From assembly GCF_000423365.1 (NCBI RefSeq), contig NZ_KE384009.1:1176-65175 (forward strand): a DNA stretch of 64,000 nt. The letters run 5' to 3'. The DNA is from Maritalea myrionectae DSM 19524 (GTDB lineage: Bacteria; Pseudomonadota; Alphaproteobacteria; Rhizobiales; Devosiaceae). A program made the position numbers and the translations under genes. Positions 1 to 7,782 of the stretch are shown piece after piece (position 1 is the stretch's first letter; each line of letters begins with the position of its first letter). Under the pieces are notes generated by a model. It saw nothing but the letters and a program-made list of their open reading frames with translations, was not told the DNA's origin and did not search any database.

Positions 1-60
1 TTGCTGTTTTGCTGTTTTGCTGTTTTGCTGTTTTGCTGTTTTGCTGTTTTGCTGTTTTGC
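1..60. repeat. Octamer tandem repeat (TTGCTGTT)n
   Basis: Seven complete copies of the octamer TTGCTGTT plus four further bases run from the first base of the window without an error, so the array may extend to the left. It then decays into loosely related TTTTGTAG/TTTTGTAA units up to about base 90. It could be a slippage-prone microsatellite or part of a replication or partition region; the sequence does not decide. Confidence 0.95.
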
Positions 61-161
61 TAATTTTCACTTTTGTAGTTTTGTAAGTTGTCTCCCCATA
101 AGGTGGTCTGTTCTGTCAATTTCTTGAAATGTGGTGGTTCAGAGCATGAAAATTTCGCTGA

Positions 162-183
162 TATGGCCGTTTTTTCGGCCATA
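162..183 (-). terminator. Possible terminator hairpin after the lysozyme-like gene
   Basis: Perfect 8-base arms TATGGCCG and CGGCCATA flank a six-base loop that is all T on the plus strand. It lies about 37 bases past the stop codon of the minus-strand gene at 220-1149. There is no clear U-run after the stem on the minus strand, so intrinsic termination is uncertain. Confidence 0.35.
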
Positions 184-219
184 CAGACGATTTTTCATCT
201 TTTTGGTGGGATATAGCTT

Positions 220-1149
220 CTAGCCATAAATCGCGCTCATAGCGGCTTTATATTGATCGCGGTTGATGATGGCGCGATTGCCCGCAATGCCATCATAGGC
301 TGACTTGTCATTTTGAAGTGGCAATCCAGCCCAAACACCAGCAACGCGGTCCATGAACTGTTCTATGGAGAGTGTTCCAGCTTCAAACTTTCCAAGTCCC
401 GCATCCATCAAGAGGCGAATGGCGAGCTGATCCTGAAGCCTCTTATCAAACACAGCCCCAGGTGAGATCGATTCAGCTTCAATCAGATAGGCCAAAGTAT
501 CAGGAATGATCTGATACCGGCCTATGGCGTGAAATTGCCCTGGTGTATCTTCGATCCACCGCAATATCTGGCCAATGGTCAAGGTTGAAGGCAGTGCAGG
601 GGGCTTCACCTTGGCCTTGTAATGAACCGCATCATATTGCCGGTGAGGGGCTTCGACTGAGGCGATCAGCGATAGAAGCTGATCACGCCTTGTCTTGCCC
701 TCATATCGAGAAGGCAGCTTTGCTAGCTTGAACTCATAGCCTCGAACCGACTTTTCAAAGAAGTGCTGTTTTTCCCACTCGCTTTTGGAAAAATTCCAAA
801 TCGAGTTGGGTTCAGTTTTTACCGCGAGTTTGAAATCACCGTCTTTGCCCCAATCATTGGCTACAGATGGAGAGATGCCTATCGCCAAAATTATGGCGAG
901 CGCAAAAGCCATCACGTTGATGGTTTTTGGCAGGCTCACCTCCAAATCGTTCTCACGCTTTAGAGGCTCGAAAGGAGCAGCGAGAAGGACGCTGCCCGTT
1001 TCACATGCGAGCCATGGTTGCGGCGCATCAGGCTCAGAACATTCATTCTGAATGTAAAAGAGGTCACACGCTACGCACCCTTGTGTCGAGGCCGAAAAAC
1101 CGATGTTTTTCAGCAAGTTAATAGTGATTTTATCGGTTTTTAATGGCAT
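220..1149 (-). CDS. Secreted or membrane-anchored lysozyme-like (GH104/lambda R-like) protein
   Basis: A 309-residue protein. Residues 166-277 resemble the lambda-R type peptidoglycan lytic transglycosylases: a candidate catalytic Glu166 in a SLIASVE context, GRYQI at 210-214, and an AGVWAGLP motif at 270-277 matching the WASLP end of that family. Residues 80-98 form a hydrophobic stretch ending in SVA, which could be a cleavable signal peptide if translation starts at Met80, or a membrane anchor if it starts at Met1. The first 79 residues contain five Cys (25, 28, 37 and 49 among them) and have no recognised fold. No good ribosome-binding site precedes Met1, so the start is unsettled. It sits alone in an AT-rich stretch near repeats and a gene remnant, suggesting plasmid, conjugation or phage ancestry. 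Function as a muramidase is inferred from motifs only. Confidence 0.6.
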   Translation of the reverse strand: MPLKTDKITINLLKNIGFSASTQGCVACDLFYIQNECSEPDAPQPWLACETGSVLLAAPFEPLKRENDLEVSLPKTINVMAFALAIILAIGISPSVANDWGKDGDFKLAVKTEPNSIWNFSKSEWEKQHFFEKSVRGYEFKLAKLPSRYEGKTRRDQLLSLIASVEAPHRQYDAVHYKAKVKPPALPSTLTIGQILRWIEDTPGQFHAIGRYQIIPDTLAYLIEAESISPGAVFDKRLQDQLAIRLLMDAGLGKFEAGTLSIEQFMDRVAGVWAGLPLQNDKSAYDGIAGNRAIINRDQYKAAMSAIYG

Positions 1150-1210
1150 GTTTTTTTAAAACTAATGATTTCAATGGGTTAGGGGTGTGTGGCCCAAGGT
1201 ATTTCTGAGG

Positions 1211-1261
1211 TGTCCCACCAAATTTGCGACCTGTCCCACAAAAAAGGAGGTGCTGTCCCAC
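1211..1261. repeat. Three iteron-like direct repeats TGTCCCAC
   Basis: TGTCCCAC occurs at 1211-1218, 1232-1239 and 1254-1261, i.e. with 21- and 22-base periodicity, about two helical turns. Such spacing is typical of plasmid iterons bound by a Rep protein or of a row of operator sites. The repeats lie 62-112 bases upstream of the lysozyme-like gene, so they could also control that gene. No Rep gene is visible in the window. Confidence 0.6.
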
Positions 1262-1276
1262 GTATATAAGGATTTG

Positions 1277-1501
1277 CTAAAGTTCTTTTTCATTAGATTT
1301 TTCGCTTTTGGCGTGTTCTCGATCGTCGCGTTCTTTGTCAGTTTTATGTTCGCGACTTGCATCCTTTTGATGCATGATGTGCACTGCAAATTTTTTCTTC
1401 AGGTCAGACAGTTTTGGTGCATCAAGTCCATTTTTCTCAGCTTGCTGAATTTGTAACTCAACCGCTATTTCATTCAGCTGAGCTAAAGGTTTTTGAACAG
1501 A
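1277..1501 (-). pseudogene. Carboxy-terminal remnant of a charged protein
   Basis: A stop-to-stop frame of 74 codons reads as plausible protein (ELQIQQAEKNGLDAPKLSDL, then a strongly charged tail rich in Lys, Glu, Asp and His) and ends in TAG at 1277-1279. It begins directly after an in-frame TAG at 1502-1504 and has no usable ATG, GTG or TTG before residue 43. The composition looks coded rather than random, and the tail resembles the charged ends of mobilisation or DNA-processing proteins, but the family is not recognised. Most likely it is the 3' end of a gene broken by a nonsense mutation or deletion. A short real protein with an unusual start cannot be excluded. Confidence 0.4.
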
Positions 1502-1767
1502 CTATTTGAATAGTGAGTACTTAGTTCGAAGAAATCTGCAATCACAATCATTGACTGTGCGCTTGGTTTGGATAGGGCATTAATTGTCAGGATCGTTGTC
1601 GTTCGACGATAATGATTTTATATCTAGGTGACATTTTAGCTTTGCGCTTATGCAAGTTGTTCGGATAACATATCTTATGGAACAAATAATATAGACTTCC
1701 TGCAGCCAACCGATCCCACGTCTAAGGTCGATCAAGCGCCGCCGAGGTGAAGTGGATTGGTGTCAGC
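1502..1767. other. AT-rich gap without a recognisable gene
   Basis: No convincing reading frame, transposase remnant or RNA gene was seen here on either strand. Composition changes from AT-rich to the more GC-rich background at about 1700-1760, just before the end of uxaA, so the border between the foreign-looking segment and the catabolic island probably lies here. Confidence 0.5.
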
Positions 1768-3291
1768 TTACATAACGGCGCCGATTTGCCAGGGTACAAA
1801 TTCATGATCGCCAAGGCCGAGCTGTTCACTTTTGGTGGTTGCGCCTTCCGCGGTGGCGATGATTTGTTCGAAAATTTCCCGTCCCTTTTGTTCAACACTG
1901 ATATTTTGGCTGATCATGTCGCCGCAATTCAAGTCCATATCTTCGTGCATGGTTTCAAAAAGGCGGTCGTTGGTCGCCAGTTTCAGGGTTGGCGCGGGGG
2001 TGGAACCGAAGGCCGAGCCGCGACCGGTTGTGAACACAATTAGTTGGGCACCACCGGCGATTTGGCCCGTTACAGAAACCGGGTCATAGCCCGGGGTATC
2101 CATGAACACGAGCCCCTTGGCGGTTGGTTTTTCGCCATAATGAACCACGTCATTTAATGGTGTGTTGCCCGCTTTGGCGACGGCGCCGAGGGACTTTTCC
2201 AAAATGGTGGTCAGGCCGCCAGCCTTGTTGCCAGGCGAGGGATTATTGTCCAGCGTACCGTTATTGATGTCGACATAATTTTGCCACCAGTCGAGGTGCT
2301 TCAGCAGCTTGTTGGCCACCTCTTTGCTGGCAGCGCGCTGCAGTAAAAGCTGCTCCGCGCCGTAAATTTCAGGCGTTTCCGAAAGGATCACCGTTGCCCC
2401 ATGCGCCACCAGCAGATCGCTGGCATAGCCCAAAGCCGGGTTGGCGGTAATGCCAGAATAGCCGTCTGACCCGCCGCATTGCAGACCGATGGTTAAATGC
2501 TCAAGGTTACAAGGTGTGCGTGAGATTTGATTGATCTGCGGCAAGAGCTGATGGATCTGGGCCACAATCTGCACAATGGTGGCGCGTGTGCCGCCGGATT
2601 CTTGAATTGTAAGTCCTGAAATGCGGGTCTGGTCTTTGCTGCCAAACCTGTGCTTGAGCTTTGCAATCTGCATGACTTCGCAACCAAGCCCAACAAACAG
2701 GGCAGCGCCAACATTCGGGTGATTGGCATACCCCCAAAGCACACGTTGCAAATTGTCCCAGCCGGGGCCTTCCGAATCCATGCCACAACCAAGGCTGTGG
2801 GTGCAGGCCACAATGCCGTCTACATTCGGATAGTTCTGTAAAATACCCGACTGTTGCACCTGCATCGCCGCTTGCCGAATGACGGTGGCCGAACAGTTGA
2901 CGGTGGAGACCAGTGCGATCATGTTGCGGGTGCCGACCTGTCCGTTGTCGCGCTGAAATCCAGCAAACTGGCGCGATGTAACATTTGGGATGGCAGCCCT
3001 TGCCGCCTCAAGCCCTGCACTTGAATCATATTCGGCAGCGTGCGCGCGGAACACGCAATTATGGCTGTGGACATGAGCCCCGAGTGCAATTTCAGCCGCG
3101 GCAAAGCCAATAGTTTGGCCCAACTTGATAATCGGTTCGCCCGAAGCAATGGCACGGGTTGCGATTTTATGCCCGGGTGCCAAGGCGGCAGTGAGAGCCT
3201 CCCCCTCGCCCAGTGGGCGGCTGTCTTTTGGGGCATTGTCAATTAACACCGCAACATTGTCATCCGGGTGAAGCTGACGTGGCGGCCGCAT
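1768..3291 (-). CDS. uxaA: Altronate dehydratase
   Basis: UxaA removes water from D-altronate to give 2-keto-3-deoxygluconate, the galacturonate branch of hexuronate catabolism. The 507-residue product has an N-terminal SAF domain (about residues 8-85, with HSHNC) followed by the large UxaA catalytic region containing CTHSLGCGMD and a GSDGYSGITANPALG stretch; E. coli UxaA has 495 residues. The ATG at 3291 was chosen because it follows the uxuA stop by one base and has a GGGGGTGG sequence before it; a longer start at 3321 would overlap uxuA by 29 bases. It is the last gene of the uronate operon. Assignment to altronate rather than another sugar acid of the UxaA/GarD family rests on the neighbours. 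Confidence 0.9.
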   Translation of the reverse strand: MRPPRQLHPDDNVAVLIDNAPKDSRPLGEGEALTAALAPGHKIATRAIASGEPIIKLGQTIGFAAAEIALGAHVHSHNCVFRAHAAEYDSSAGLEAARAAIPNVTSRQFAGFQRDNGQVGTRNMIALVSTVNCSATVIRQAAMQVQQSGILQNYPNVDGIVACTHSLGCGMDSEGPGWDNLQRVLWGYANHPNVGAALFVGLGCEVMQIAKLKHRFGSKDQTRISGLTIQESGGTRATIVQIVAQIHQLLPQINQISRTPCNLEHLTIGLQCGGSDGYSGITANPALGYASDLLVAHGATVILSETPEIYGAEQLLLQRAASKEVANKLLKHLDWWQNYVDINNGTLDNNPSPGNKAGGLTTILEKSLGAVAKAGNTPLNDVVHYGEKPTAKGLVFMDTPGYDPVSVTGQIAGGAQLIVFTTGRGSAFGSTPAPTLKLATNDRLFETMHEDMDLNCGDMISQNISVEQKGREIFEQIIATAEGATTKSEQLGLGDHEFVPWQIGAVM

Positions 3292-3292
3292 T

Positions 3293-4465
3293 TCAGCCAC
3301 CCCCATGGCGGAGCCCTGCAATCACCCCGCGCAGTTCTGCTAAACCTTTGAGGCGGCCAACAAGTGGATAACCTGGATGGGTCCCGCGCTCATCATCGTT
3401 CAACAGAGCATGCCCGTGATCGGGACGAAATGGTATTTCAGCATCCGCGCGGCCATTTGTGGCGCGGGTACGTTCTTCAGCAAGCAGATTGGCCACCAAG
3501 CTGACCATATCGACATCGCCATTAAGATGCTCAGATTCCTGAAACGATCCATCGGCGTCGCGCTTGACGTTGCGCAAATGGGCGAAGTGAATCCGGTCAG
3601 CATATTGCGCGGCAATGGCTGGCACATCATTGTTCGGGTTAGCCCCAAGCGAGCCCGAGCATAAGGTGAGCCCGTTTTCGGGTGCCTCGTCAATGCGGAG
3701 CAAAAAGGCCAAATCTTCTGCACAGGATACAATACGGGGTAAGCCGAAAAGCGGCCGCGGCGGATCATCCGGATGGATGCACATTTTGATCCCGAGTTCA
3801 CGCGCAGTTGGCATGATTTCGTGCAAAAACCGCGTAAGTGAATTGCGCAGATCATTGGCTGTGAACCCAGCCCATTTTTGCAGCTCAATGTGCAAACCAG
3901 CTGCATCATACCGCTTATAAGCACCGGGCAAACCGGACATGATTGAATGGGTGAGCTGCGCACGTTGCGCTTCGGTCGAACCCTCCCACCAGTCTTTCGC
4001 CTTTGCGACAATGTCCGGTGTGTAATCGTCAGTTTCACGCCCCATCATAAACAGGTCGAATGCGGCGCATTCTGCCAGTTCAAAGCGCAATGCTGTGCCG
4101 CCATTTTCCTCTGGTGCATCAAGGGTGGTGCGCGTCCAGTCGAGTACCGGCATGAAATTATAGCAGATGGTTGTGATCCCCTCGGCCGCCAAATTCGCCA
4201 TGGACTGGCGGTAATTGGCGAACAGTGCGGAAAGATCGCCTTGTCCATGCTTGATTTTTTCATGCACGGGCAAGCTTTCGACAACCTCCCAAGTGAGACC
4301 TGCTGCCTCTATCTCAGCTTTTCGAGCTGCGATTTTTTCGCGTGGCCACACCTCACCATAGGGAATTTCATGCAGCGCTGTGACAATGCCACTTGCTCCA
4401 GTCTGCCGCACTTCCTTCAAACTGATTTTGTCCAATGGGCCAAACCAGCGCCATGTTTGTTTCAT
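3293..4465 (-). CDS. uxuA: Mannonate dehydratase
   Basis: UxuA dehydrates D-mannonate to 2-keto-3-deoxygluconate, the glucuronate branch. At 390 residues it is almost the length of E. coli UxuA (394). Characteristic stretches are CYNFMPVLDWTRT near residue 95, HPDDPP and SGSLGANPNND in the metal-binding half, HFAHLRNV, and FRPDHGHALL close to the end. The family is a metal-dependent TIM barrel. Its ATG overlaps the uxuB stop in an ATGA junction and carries a GGAG eight bases upstream, which indicates translational coupling. Unlike some dehydratases annotated UxuA, all the usual motifs are present, so the call is firm. Confidence 0.95.
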   Translation of the reverse strand: MKQTWRWFGPLDKISLKEVRQTGASGIVTALHEIPYGEVWPREKIAARKAEIEAAGLTWEVVESLPVHEKIKHGQGDLSALFANYRQSMANLAAEGITTICYNFMPVLDWTRTTLDAPEENGGTALRFELAECAAFDLFMMGRETDDYTPDIVAKAKDWWEGSTEAQRAQLTHSIMSGLPGAYKRYDAAGLHIELQKWAGFTANDLRNSLTRFLHEIMPTARELGIKMCIHPDDPPRPLFGLPRIVSCAEDLAFLLRIDEAPENGLTLCSGSLGANPNNDVPAIAAQYADRIHFAHLRNVKRDADGSFQESEHLNGDVDMVSLVANLLAEERTRATNGRADAEIPFRPDHGHALLNDDERGTHPGYPLVGRLKGLAELRGVIAGLRHGGG

Positions 4466-5916
4466 TGTGTTAACTCCGCAACCATTTGGCGCGCACCTTT
4501 GTGGATCAGCCCGGACAGGGCCGCCTGCACAGCGCTTACAAATTGCTGATTTTCGGTCAATTGGGGCTCAAAGATTTGGTGGATCGCCAAAAGCGACAGC
4601 ACCTTTTCTGCCGGATCATTCGCTGCGTCATAGGCATGTTTTAGTTGTTCGGCCATCGGATCGCGCACCTCAATAAGCTGGCCTTTTTCGTCAACACCGC
4701 CGACAAACCGCATCCAACCAGCAATCGCCAAACTTAGACCTTTCGGCACGCGGCCCATTTGCAGGCAATCATGCACGGTGCCCAAAAGCCGCTGCGGCAA
4801 TTTTTGGCTGCCGTCCATGGCAATTTGCCAAGTGCGATGCTTGATGGCCTTGTTTTCATACCGCTCCATGAGCGCCTGACAATAAGCAGGCAAATCCTCA
4901 CCTTCTGGCGTGGGAAGTGTGGGTGTGATTTCTTGCTGCCACATTTGGTGGCAAAGCTTTGAGAACGACGGATCGGCCACAGTTTCACTTATCAATTCAT
5001 ATCCGGCGAGATACCCAAGATAGGCGAGGCTGGAATGGGTGCCGTTCAAGCACCGCAATTTCATCAGCTCGTGCGCGTCGACATTGGCCACGATTTGCGC
5101 CCCGGCTTTTTCCCAGTTGGGTCGTGCGCCAACAAAATTGTCCTCAATCACCCATTGGCGAAAGGGTTCATGCACCACGCAGCCAAGATCGACATAGCTT
5201 TCGGTTTCCGCCAGGCGGTCAATGTCCGCCTGTGTGGTGGCGGGTGTAATCCGGTCGACCATGGTGGAGGGAAATGTGGCATGGGTGCTGATCCATTGTG
5301 CCAGCGTCGGGTCCACCAGCTTTGCAAACTCTAGCGTCAAATTGCGAAGCAATTGGCCGTTGGACGGCAAATTATCGCACGACAATAGTGTGAACGGTTT
5401 TTGCCCCGCTTGCCGCCGCTGATTGAGGGCAGAAACGATAAAGCCGATCGCTGTGCGGGGCGTGCTGAGATTTGAAATGTCGTGCTGAATGTCGGCGTTG
5501 GTTTGGTCTAAGCGCTTGGTGGCAGGCGCGTAGCAATAGCCCTTTTCTGTGATGGTCAGTGAGACAATCTCAATCGCAGGATCGGCCATCTGCGCCAATA
5601 CCGCCTGTGGGTCTTCCGGCGCCACCAACACATTCACAATCGAATTGATCTTTTGGGTCTTTTCCCCATCTGGTCCGCGTTCAATCGCGGTATAGGTGCC
5701 GCCTTGCGGCATCAATTGATCGCGCGCAGTTGGGCTTTTAAGGCTGACGGCAACAATGCCCCATTTATCCTTGGCTGGGTCCATCACATCATTGGTGTAA
5801 ATCGCCCCAAAGGCGCGGAAAAAAGCGCCGGGGCCAAAATGCACAATGCCAGCTTTAGCGGCAGGTAATGTTCGTGTGAGACGGGGATTAGCGGGCAAGC
5901 CAGCCTCCATCAACAT
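4462..5916 (-). CDS. uxuB: D-mannonate oxidoreductase (fructuronate reductase), mannitol dehydrogenase family
   Basis: Member of the long-chain polyol dehydrogenases. A nucleotide-binding GPGAFFRAF motif lies near residue 31, the family signature FPSTMVDRITPATT in the middle, and the catalytic Lys region MKLRCLNGTHSSLAYLG after it. UxuB reduces fructuronate to mannonate with NADH. Its place between kduD and uxuA supports this; no separate tagaturonate reductase (UxaB) is present, so this enzyme may serve both branches or UxaB is elsewhere. The start is uncertain: ATGs at 5916 and 5910 lack a ribosome site, while a TTG at 5898 follows GGAGG by five bases. All versions overlap the end of kduD. 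Confidence 0.88.
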   Translation of the reverse strand: MLMEAGLPANPRLTRTLPAAKAGIVHFGPGAFFRAFGAIYTNDVMDPAKDKWGIVAVSLKSPTARDQLMPQGGTYTAIERGPDGEKTQKINSIVNVLVAPEDPQAVLAQMADPAIEIVSLTITEKGYCYAPATKRLDQTNADIQHDISNLSTPRTAIGFIVSALNQRRQAGQKPFTLLSCDNLPSNGQLLRNLTLEFAKLVDPTLAQWISTHATFPSTMVDRITPATTQADIDRLAETESYVDLGCVVHEPFRQWVIEDNFVGARPNWEKAGAQIVANVDAHELMKLRCLNGTHSSLAYLGYLAGYELISETVADPSFSKLCHQMWQQEITPTLPTPEGEDLPAYCQALMERYENKAIKHRTWQIAMDGSQKLPQRLLGTVHDCLQMGRVPKGLSLAIAGWMRFVGGVDEKGQLIEVRDPMAEQLKHAYDAANDPAEKVLSLLAIHQIFEPQLTENQQFVSAVQAALSGLIHKGARQMVAELTQ

Positions 5917-6631
5917 TTAATACCGCGCCATGAATATAGGTGGATGCGGGCATGCACAAAAAGGTGACAGCGCCGGCAATGTCAGCGGGATCGCCCCAGC
6001 GACCGGCTGGAATACGCCCCAGAATTTCGGCAGCGCGTTTTGGGTCTTCGCGCAAGGCCTTGGTGTTGTTGGTGGCGATGTAACCGGGGGCCACCGCGTT
6101 CACATTGATGCCTTTGGCGGCCCATTCATTGGTGAGAATTTTGGTCAACCCCACCACGCCATGTTTGGACGCGGTATATGAGGGCACACGAATGCCGCCT
6201 TGAAAGCTCAACAGTGAAGCGATGTTGACAATGCGACCTGTTGCCGAGCGGGCAAAAACAGATTTGGCAAAGGCTTGAGACAACATGAAAACTGCTTTGA
6301 GGTTGACATCCATCACCTCATCCCAGTCCTTTTCAGCAAAGTCGACGGAATCTTCGCGCCGGATGATCCCCGCATTGTTGACCAGAATGTCGATGTCGCC
6401 CGCCTCTTGCAGCGCCGCTACCCCATGGGTGCCGTCCGCCAGATCCATATAAAGCGCTTCGCCAGTGCCGCCCGCCGCCTCTATCGTGGCGACGGTTTCA
6501 TCACAAGATGAACGCCCGGCAGCGACCACATGGGCGCCCGCCTCCGCCAAACCAATGGCAATGGCCCGACCAATGCCGGTGTTGGCGCCGGTCACCAAAG
6601 CGCGCTTGCCTTGAAGAGTGAAAGCATTCAT
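5888..6631 (-). CDS. kduD: 2-dehydro-3-deoxy-D-gluconate 5-dehydrogenase (short-chain dehydrogenase)
   Basis: Classical 247-residue short-chain dehydrogenase: TGANTGIGRAIA cofactor motif at the N terminus, NNAG, a catalytic Ser in NIASLLS and the YTASKHG active site. KduD interconverts 2,5-diketo-3-deoxygluconate and 2-keto-3-deoxygluconate using NAD(H), the last step for unsaturated uronates released by polysaccharide lyases. Its ATG overlaps the stop of kduI by four bases, and kduI makes its substrate, which is why kduD is preferred over the many other SDR possibilities. Confidence 0.92.
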   Translation of the reverse strand: MNAFTLQGKRALVTGANTGIGRAIAIGLAEAGAHVVAAGRSSCDETVATIEAAGGTGEALYMDLADGTHGVAALQEAGDIDILVNNAGIIRREDSVDFAEKDWDEVMDVNLKAVFMLSQAFAKSVFARSATGRIVNIASLLSFQGGIRVPSYTASKHGVVGLTKILTNEWAAKGINVNAVAPGYIATNNTKALREDPKRAAEILGRIPAGRWGDPADIAGAVTFLCMPASTYIHGAVLNVDGGWLAR

Positions 6632-7452
6632 CGCAGCGTCTCCATGGGAACCATGTCCATATCGGTGAAATCGACATTATCTCCGGCCATCGCCCAGCAG
6701 AATGTGTAAGCACCAGTGCCTGCCCCACTATGGATCGACCAAGGTGGCGAAATAATTGCCTCCTCATTGGCGATCACCATATGGCGAGTTTCGTCCGGTT
6801 CGCCCATAAAGTGGAACACGCGCTGTTCTTCTGAGAGATCAAAATAGAGATAGGCTTCCATGCGTCGATCATGACGGTGCGCGGGCATGGTGTTCCACAC
6901 TGAACCAGGCGCAAATTGGGTGTAGCCCATGAGAAGCTGGCAGCTTTCACACACTTCAGGGTGTAAGAACTGAATGATGACGCGCTCATTTGCTGTTTCC
7001 GCTGAACCCAACTCAACCCGTCTGGCATCAGCAATTTTGATCAGCTTGGTGGGATAGGTGTGATGTGCCGGGGCGCTCAAAATGTAATAGCGTCCAGGGG
7101 CACTGAACGTAATTGGTCCTGCGCCACGGCCAATATAGAGCACCTCGCCCGCACCCACTTCATAGGTCGTGCCGTCGACAGTGATCGTGCCCGCCTCGCC
7201 AATATTCAAAACGCCCATTTCACGTCGGTCAAGCACACCGGGGGTGCCGGTTTCCGCCACATGTTCGAGCACAATATCCTTGTCAGTTGGCACGGCTGAC
7301 CCAAGCATCATGCGGTCATAATGGGTATAGACGAGCTTGAGCGTGCCGGGGACAAACAAGCCATCTACATGAAAATGTTGTCGCAAGGATTGGGTGTCGA
7401 ATGATTTCGCCGAGACCGGGTCAATCGCGTGACGTGTTTCTACATTTGGCAT
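6628..7452 (-). CDS. kduI: 5-keto-4-deoxyuronate isomerase
   Basis: KduI isomerises 5-keto-4-deoxyuronate to 2,5-diketo-3-deoxygluconate in the breakdown of pectin, ulvan or glycosaminoglycan-type unsaturated uronates. The 274-residue cupin-fold protein is close to the 278 residues of E. coli KduI. The metal-binding region PAHRHDRRMEAYLYFDL and the C-terminal ISPPWSIHSGAGTGAYTF stretch are typical. It is followed by kduD with ATGA overlap and preceded by kdgF after 11 bases, so the three unsaturated-uronate genes form one translational block. Confidence 0.95.
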   Translation of the reverse strand: MPNVETRHAIDPVSAKSFDTQSLRQHFHVDGLFVPGTLKLVYTHYDRMMLGSAVPTDKDIVLEHVAETGTPGVLDRREMGVLNIGEAGTITVDGTTYEVGAGEVLYIGRGAGPITFSAPGRYYILSAPAHHTYPTKLIKIADARRVELGSAETANERVIIQFLHPEVCESCQLLMGYTQFAPGSVWNTMPAHRHDRRMEAYLYFDLSEEQRVFHFMGEPDETRHMVIANEEAIISPPWSIHSGAGTGAYTFCWAMAGDNVDFTDMDMVPMETLR

Positions 7453-7463
7453 GGTGGCTCCTT

Positions 7464-7775
7464 TTAAAGAAAGTCGTCGCGGCGCGGGGTGAAGCTGTCG
7501 ATCAGCTCGCCGGATTCAAGGCAAACACAGCCATGTGTCGCCTCTGATGGAATGATGAAGGAGTCGCCTGGGCCAACCTCAATCTGCTCCTCCCCCAACG
7601 TGAAGCGGAACTTGCCGCTACGCACAAAAGTGGATTGAACATGAGGATGGTTGTGCAGGGCACCTTCAGCCCCCGCTTCAAACTTAAATGAAACGATCAT
7701 TAGGTCTTTGTGTTCGCTCAAGACTTGGCGTGTGACGCCGCGGTCTGCAGCAATTGCTGGATAGGTTTTTAGCAT
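7464..7775 (-). CDS. kdgF: KdgF-like cupin, unsaturated uronate linearisation
   Basis: A single-domain cupin of 103 residues. The metal site is visible as HNHPHVQSTFVRSGKF (residues 42-57) and a second His in IPSEATHG near residue 81, ending with the DSFTPRRDDF tail common in KdgF. KdgF speeds conversion of 4,5-unsaturated monouronates to the linear 5-keto-4-deoxyuronate that KduI uses. It lies directly before kduI, which supports this role. A generic small cupin is the alternative, but motif and context agree. Confidence 0.87.
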   Translation of the reverse strand: MLKTYPAIAADRGVTRQVLSEHKDLMIVSFKFEAGAEGALHNHPHVQSTFVRSGKFRFTLGEEQIEVGPGDSFIIPSEATHGCVCLESGELIDSFTPRRDDFL

Positions 7776-7782
7776 CTCAATC

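Noticed and set aside
1-60. CRISPR array
   Set aside because: The repeat unit is only eight bases and there are no spacers.
1187-1456. Plus-strand frame of 89 codons in the AT-rich segment
   Set aside because: Phe/Ile/Leu-rich translation of AT-rich DNA without ribosome site; the opposite strand has a better coding pattern from 1277 to 1501.
3400-4038. Minus-strand frame of 212 codons
   Set aside because: Out-of-frame reading of uxuA on the same strand, rich in Arg, Ser and Cys without motifs.
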